From an uncultured Eubacteriales bacterium (GTDB taxonomy: Bacteria; Bacillota; Clostridia; Oscillospirales; Acutalibacteraceae): a stretch of DNA of 6,944 nt. The notes under the pieces are model-generated. The model was not told the origin of the DNA. It made no database searches and was given only the letters and a program-made list of their open reading frames with translations. The DNA is taken from contig ONYV01000120.1 of NCBI GenBank assembly GCA_900322105.1, positions 1 to 6,944 of the forward strand, written 5' to 3'. Shown piece after piece: positions 4,956 through 6,944 of the stretch (position 1 is the first letter of the stretch; each line of letters starts with the position of its first letter). A program made the position numbers and the translations under genes.

Positions 4956-6158
4956 ATGAAGAGCTATTTGAGAAGAACGTGGGCTGAGGTAGATATAGAC
5001 GCATTGAAGCATAATTTTGATGAGATCAGGGCATCGGTCGATCCGAAAGCAAAGATCATCTGTGTGATAAAAGCGGACGCTTATGGTCACGGAGCGGTTT
5101 TTCTTGGCAAGCTCTATGAAAAAATGGGCGCAGATGGTTTTGCGGTATCGAATATTGAGGAAGCGATGCAGCTGCGGGAAAACGGGATCCGTCTGCCTGT
5201 GCTGATACTGGGCTTTACGCCGTCAAGCCTTGCAAAGGAATTGGCGGAGAACGATATCAGTCAGGCGGTCTTTTCGGAGGAATATGCCAAAGAACTGTCT
5301 GAACAGGCACTTCGTCAGAATGTACAGGTCAAGATCCATCTCAAGGTAGATACGGGTATGAGCCGTATCGGGTTTATGTATCAGGATATCGAAAGAGACA
5401 GGGATTCTGTCAGACAGATGAAGCAGGTCTGTCATATGCCGCATCTGATCACCGAGGGGATCTTTACACACTTTGCCATGTCGGATGAAGCAAAAGAAGG
5501 GCAGGAAATGACGGAGCATCAATTTGCGTGTTTCTCCCATGCGGTCGAGAGCCTGAAAAAAGAAGGGTGTCATTTTTCGGTGATCCATTGTTCCAACAGC
5601 GGCGCTATCATAGATTATAAAAATGTAAGAATGGACGGTGTTCGGGCAGGAATTATTCTGTATGGTCTGTCTCCATCGGAAAAGCTGAAAGGTCGGCTGG
5701 ATCTTCGTCCTGTGATGACGATCAAAAGTGTGGTGGCAATGGTCAAGACAGTGGAAGCGGGAACGCCTGTCAGCTATGGCAGTACCTTTGTTGCGGAAAA
5801 GCCCATGAAGATCGCAACAGTACCCATCGGCTATGCAGACGGTTACAGCAGAAGTCTTGGCAACAGGGCGTTTATGACGATCCACGGAAAAAAAGCGCCG
5901 ATCATCGGCAGAGTTTGTATGGATCAGCTGATGCTGGATGTCACAGATATTGAAGAAGTCAGGTCAGGGGATGAAGTAACGGTCATCGGTGACGGCAGTG
6001 ACGGAAGTCTGACGTTTGACGATATTGCCGCACTGACAGGAACGATCAACTATGAAGTGGTCTGTCTGGTCGGCAAGAGAGTGCCGAGAGTGTATATACA
6101 TCACGGAAAGAATGTCGGCATCATGGACAGCCTGAGAACGAATCCGCATGAATCATGA
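4956..6158 (+). CDS. alr: Alanine racemase (PLP-dependent)
   Basis: This enzyme interconverts L- and D-alanine in the cytoplasm, supplying D-Ala for peptidoglycan. The 400-residue product has the two-domain family layout. The N-terminal TIM barrel contains the PLP lysine K39 in VIKADAYGHG, K130 (the position carbamylated in Bacillus-type enzymes) in KVDTGMSRIGF with R137, THFAMSD (171-177), CSNSGA (212-217), and R230 followed by LYG at 235-237 near the PLP phosphate. The C-terminal beta domain carries the second catalytic residue Y274 in SYGSTF, GYADGYSR (292-299) and CMDQLMLDV (321-329), whose Met contacts the substrate carboxylate in the family. All catalytic residues are present. The start at 4956 has AAGG ten bases upstream. 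It is divergent from tcdA and transcribed towards polA. Its stop codon overlaps a small ORF as ATGA. The biosynthetic versus catabolic role cannot be told apart from sequence; the biosynthetic role is more likely. Confidence 0.97.
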   Translation: MKSYLRRTWAEVDIDALKHNFDEIRASVDPKAKIICVIKADAYGHGAVFLGKLYEKMGADGFAVSNIEEAMQLRENGIRLPVLILGFTPSSLAKELAENDISQAVFSEEYAKELSEQALRQNVQVKIHLKVDTGMSRIGFMYQDIERDRDSVRQMKQVCHMPHLITEGIFTHFAMSDEAKEGQEMTEHQFACFSHAVESLKKEGCHFSVIHCSNSGAIIDYKNVRMDGVRAGIILYGLSPSEKLKGRLDLRPVMTIKSVVAMVKTVEAGTPVSYGSTFVAEKPMKIATVPIGYADGYSRSLGNRAFMTIHGKKAPIIGRVCMDQLMLDVTDIEEVRSGDEVTVIGDGSDGSLTFDDIAALTGTINYEVVCLVGKRVPRVYIHHGKNVGIMDSLRTNPHES

Positions 6159-6316
6159 CCGCGCAGCGATACAGTGCGTCTGATCTTTGCGTGATAGCAT
6201 CATATAGTCATATCCGAACAGAAAAACGGCGGACGCTGCTGTATTTGTGGGGCGTTTGTCAGTCACATACAGATATCATGTGCAGAAAAACGTATCAATA
6301 TGGTACAGCCATATAG
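6155..6316 (+). CDS. Possible 53-residue ORF overlapping the alr stop (ATGA)
   Basis: A frame begins at the ATG overlapping the alr TGA by four bases and runs 53 codons to TAG, filling most of the alr-polA gap. The predicted peptide starts MTAQRYSASDLCVIASYSH and is rich in Tyr, Cys, Ser and Arg. It has no signal peptide, membrane segment or motif that I recognise. The overlap would suit translational coupling, but no Shine-Dalgarno sequence precedes it. It also uses CGA, CGG and AGA arginine codons that the neighbouring genes use sparingly. It may be chance; the gap has no other content apart from a small hairpin and the polA ribosome binding site. Confidence 0.22.
   Translation: MTAQRYSASDLCVIASYSHIRTEKRRTLLYLWGVCQSHTDIMCRKTYQYGTAI
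6298..6314. other. Small inverted repeat before the polA ribosome binding site
   Basis: ATATGG (6298-6303) and CCATAT (6309-6314) form a perfect six-pair stem with a five-base loop, ending about 15 bases before the AGGAGG of polA. No T-run follows, so it is not a terminator. It could influence polA translation or be chance in AT-rich sequence. Confidence 0.3.
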
Positions 6317-6343
6317 GTCAGAGAACGCAGGAGGAGTGAGAGA

Positions 6344-6944
6344 ATGAAACTATTGGTCATTGACGGGAACAGTATACTGAACCGTTCATTTTTCGGCATC
6401 AAGCTGTTGACAACAAAAAACGGACAATATACAAATGCGATCTACGGTTTCCTGACAACGCTGCTGAAATTGGTTTCGGAGAGCGAACCTGACGCAGCGG
6501 CAGTGGCGTTTGATCTGAAAGCGCCGACGTTTCGTCACAAGGCATATGACGGTTACAAAGCGAACCGTAAGGGAATGCCGCAGGAGTTAGCATCTCAATT
6601 GCAGCCGCTCAAAGATCTGTTAAATCTGCTGGGATATCCCATTGTGACGTGCGAAGGGTACGAAGCGGACGATATTCTCGGCACTCTGGCAAGGTGCTGT
6701 ACCGAACAGGATGTGCAGTGCATGATCGCAACAGGCGACCGTGACAGTCTGCAATTGGTTTCACCTACGGTCACGGTGCGGATCGCATCTACCAAAATGG
6801 GCAAGCCGGAAGTGACGCTGTATGATGAAGATAAGATCAAAGAAACTTACGGTGTCAGCCCGAAACAGCTCATCGACATCAAGGCGATCCAAGGCGACAC
6901 TTCCGACTGTATCCCCGGTGTTGCAGGTATCGGACCGAAGGGCG
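6344..6944 (+). CDS. polA: DNA polymerase I, N-terminal 5'-3' exonuclease domain (partial, runs off right edge)
   Basis: DNA polymerase I fills gaps and removes RNA primers in replication and repair. The 200 codons in the window cover most of the 5'-3' exonuclease (FEN-like) domain: metal-binding D7 in IDGNSI, D57 in AFD, the helical-arch residues YKANR (71-75), EADD (107-110), TGDRDSLQLV (130-139), and the helix-three-turn-helix GDTSDCIPGVAGIGPKG (184-200). The common GDxSDN motif has Cys at 189 in place of Asn; the metal-binding Asps 185 and 188 are intact. The ATG at 6344 has AGGAGG nine bases upstream, a strong site. No promoter is clear in the gap after alr and no terminator is seen, so it may be co-transcribed with alr. 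A stand-alone FEN-like exonuclease cannot be excluded because the polymerase domain lies outside the window, but full-length PolA is more likely. Confidence 0.92.
   Translation, partial: MKLLVIDGNSILNRSFFGIKLLTTKNGQYTNAIYGFLTTLLKLVSESEPDAAAVAFDLKAPTFRHKAYDGYKANRKGMPQELASQLQPLKDLLNLLGYPIVTCEGYEADDILGTLARCCTEQDVQCMIATGDRDSLQLVSPTVTVRIASTKMGKPEVTLYDEDKIKETYGVSPKQLIDIKAIQGDTSDCIPGVAGIGPKG

Noticed and set aside
5223..5885. A 220-codon minus-strand frame inside alr
   Set aside because: It is a shadow of alr, whose full set of catalytic motifs is read on the plus strand; the shadow protein is rich in His, Arg and Cys without any recognisable domain.
6159..6343. A separate promoter for polA in the alr-polA gap
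   Set aside because: Candidate TTG-containing boxes have no acceptable -10 at 16-18 bases, so none could be supported.

Overview
The window looks like chromosome of an anaerobic low-to-medium G+C Firmicute, most likely a Ruminococcus-like member of the Oscillospiraceae. This is inferred from the protein style (PrmA, TcdA, alanine racemase, DNA polymerase I, and an Mrp ATPase with a clostridial Cys-rich N-terminus), strong GGAGG-type ribosome binding sites and sigma-A-type promoters. The species cannot be fixed from sequence alone.

Layout. Positions 1-900 (minus strand) hold about 300 codons of an unrecognised protein that runs off the left edge. This stretch is AT-rich (two sampled 60-base lines are about 32% G+C, against 65-67% for sampled lines in mrp and prmA) and shows no acceptable start codon. 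It abuts, in another frame, the end of a short TPR-like gene (891-1241, minus) that looks cut off at its C-terminus. The join near 890-915 therefore looks like a recombination breakpoint between accessory DNA and the conserved backbone. Next on the minus strand come mrp (1353-2186, Fe-S carrier ATPase), a four-helix membrane protein of unknown function (2306-2791), prmA (2843-3763, ribosomal protein L11 methyltransferase) and tcdA (3884-4600, ct6A tRNA-modifying dehydratase). On the plus strand lie alr (4956-6158, alanine racemase) and the first 200 codons of polA (6344 to the right edge), with a possible 53-codon ORF between them that overlaps the alr stop as ATGA.

Regulation. I see sigma-A-like promoters for mrp, prmA, tcdA and alr. 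The mrp promoter carries an imperfect palindrome exactly between its -35 and -10. The predicted prmA mRNA begins almost directly with two tandem stem-loops. The divergent tcdA/alr intergenic region contains a compact GC-rich element of five nested or adjacent palindromes, bounded by perfect 9-bp inverted repeats (4654-4798). It resembles a MITE/REP-like element whose left end supplies the -35 box of tcdA.

Functionally the backbone genes are housekeeping: Fe-S cluster delivery, modification of the translation machinery, cell-wall D-alanine supply and DNA repair/replication. I did not find a convincing complete new multi-gene system. The parts that deserve attention are the accessory fragment at the left edge, the palindromic element and the small regulatory structures.
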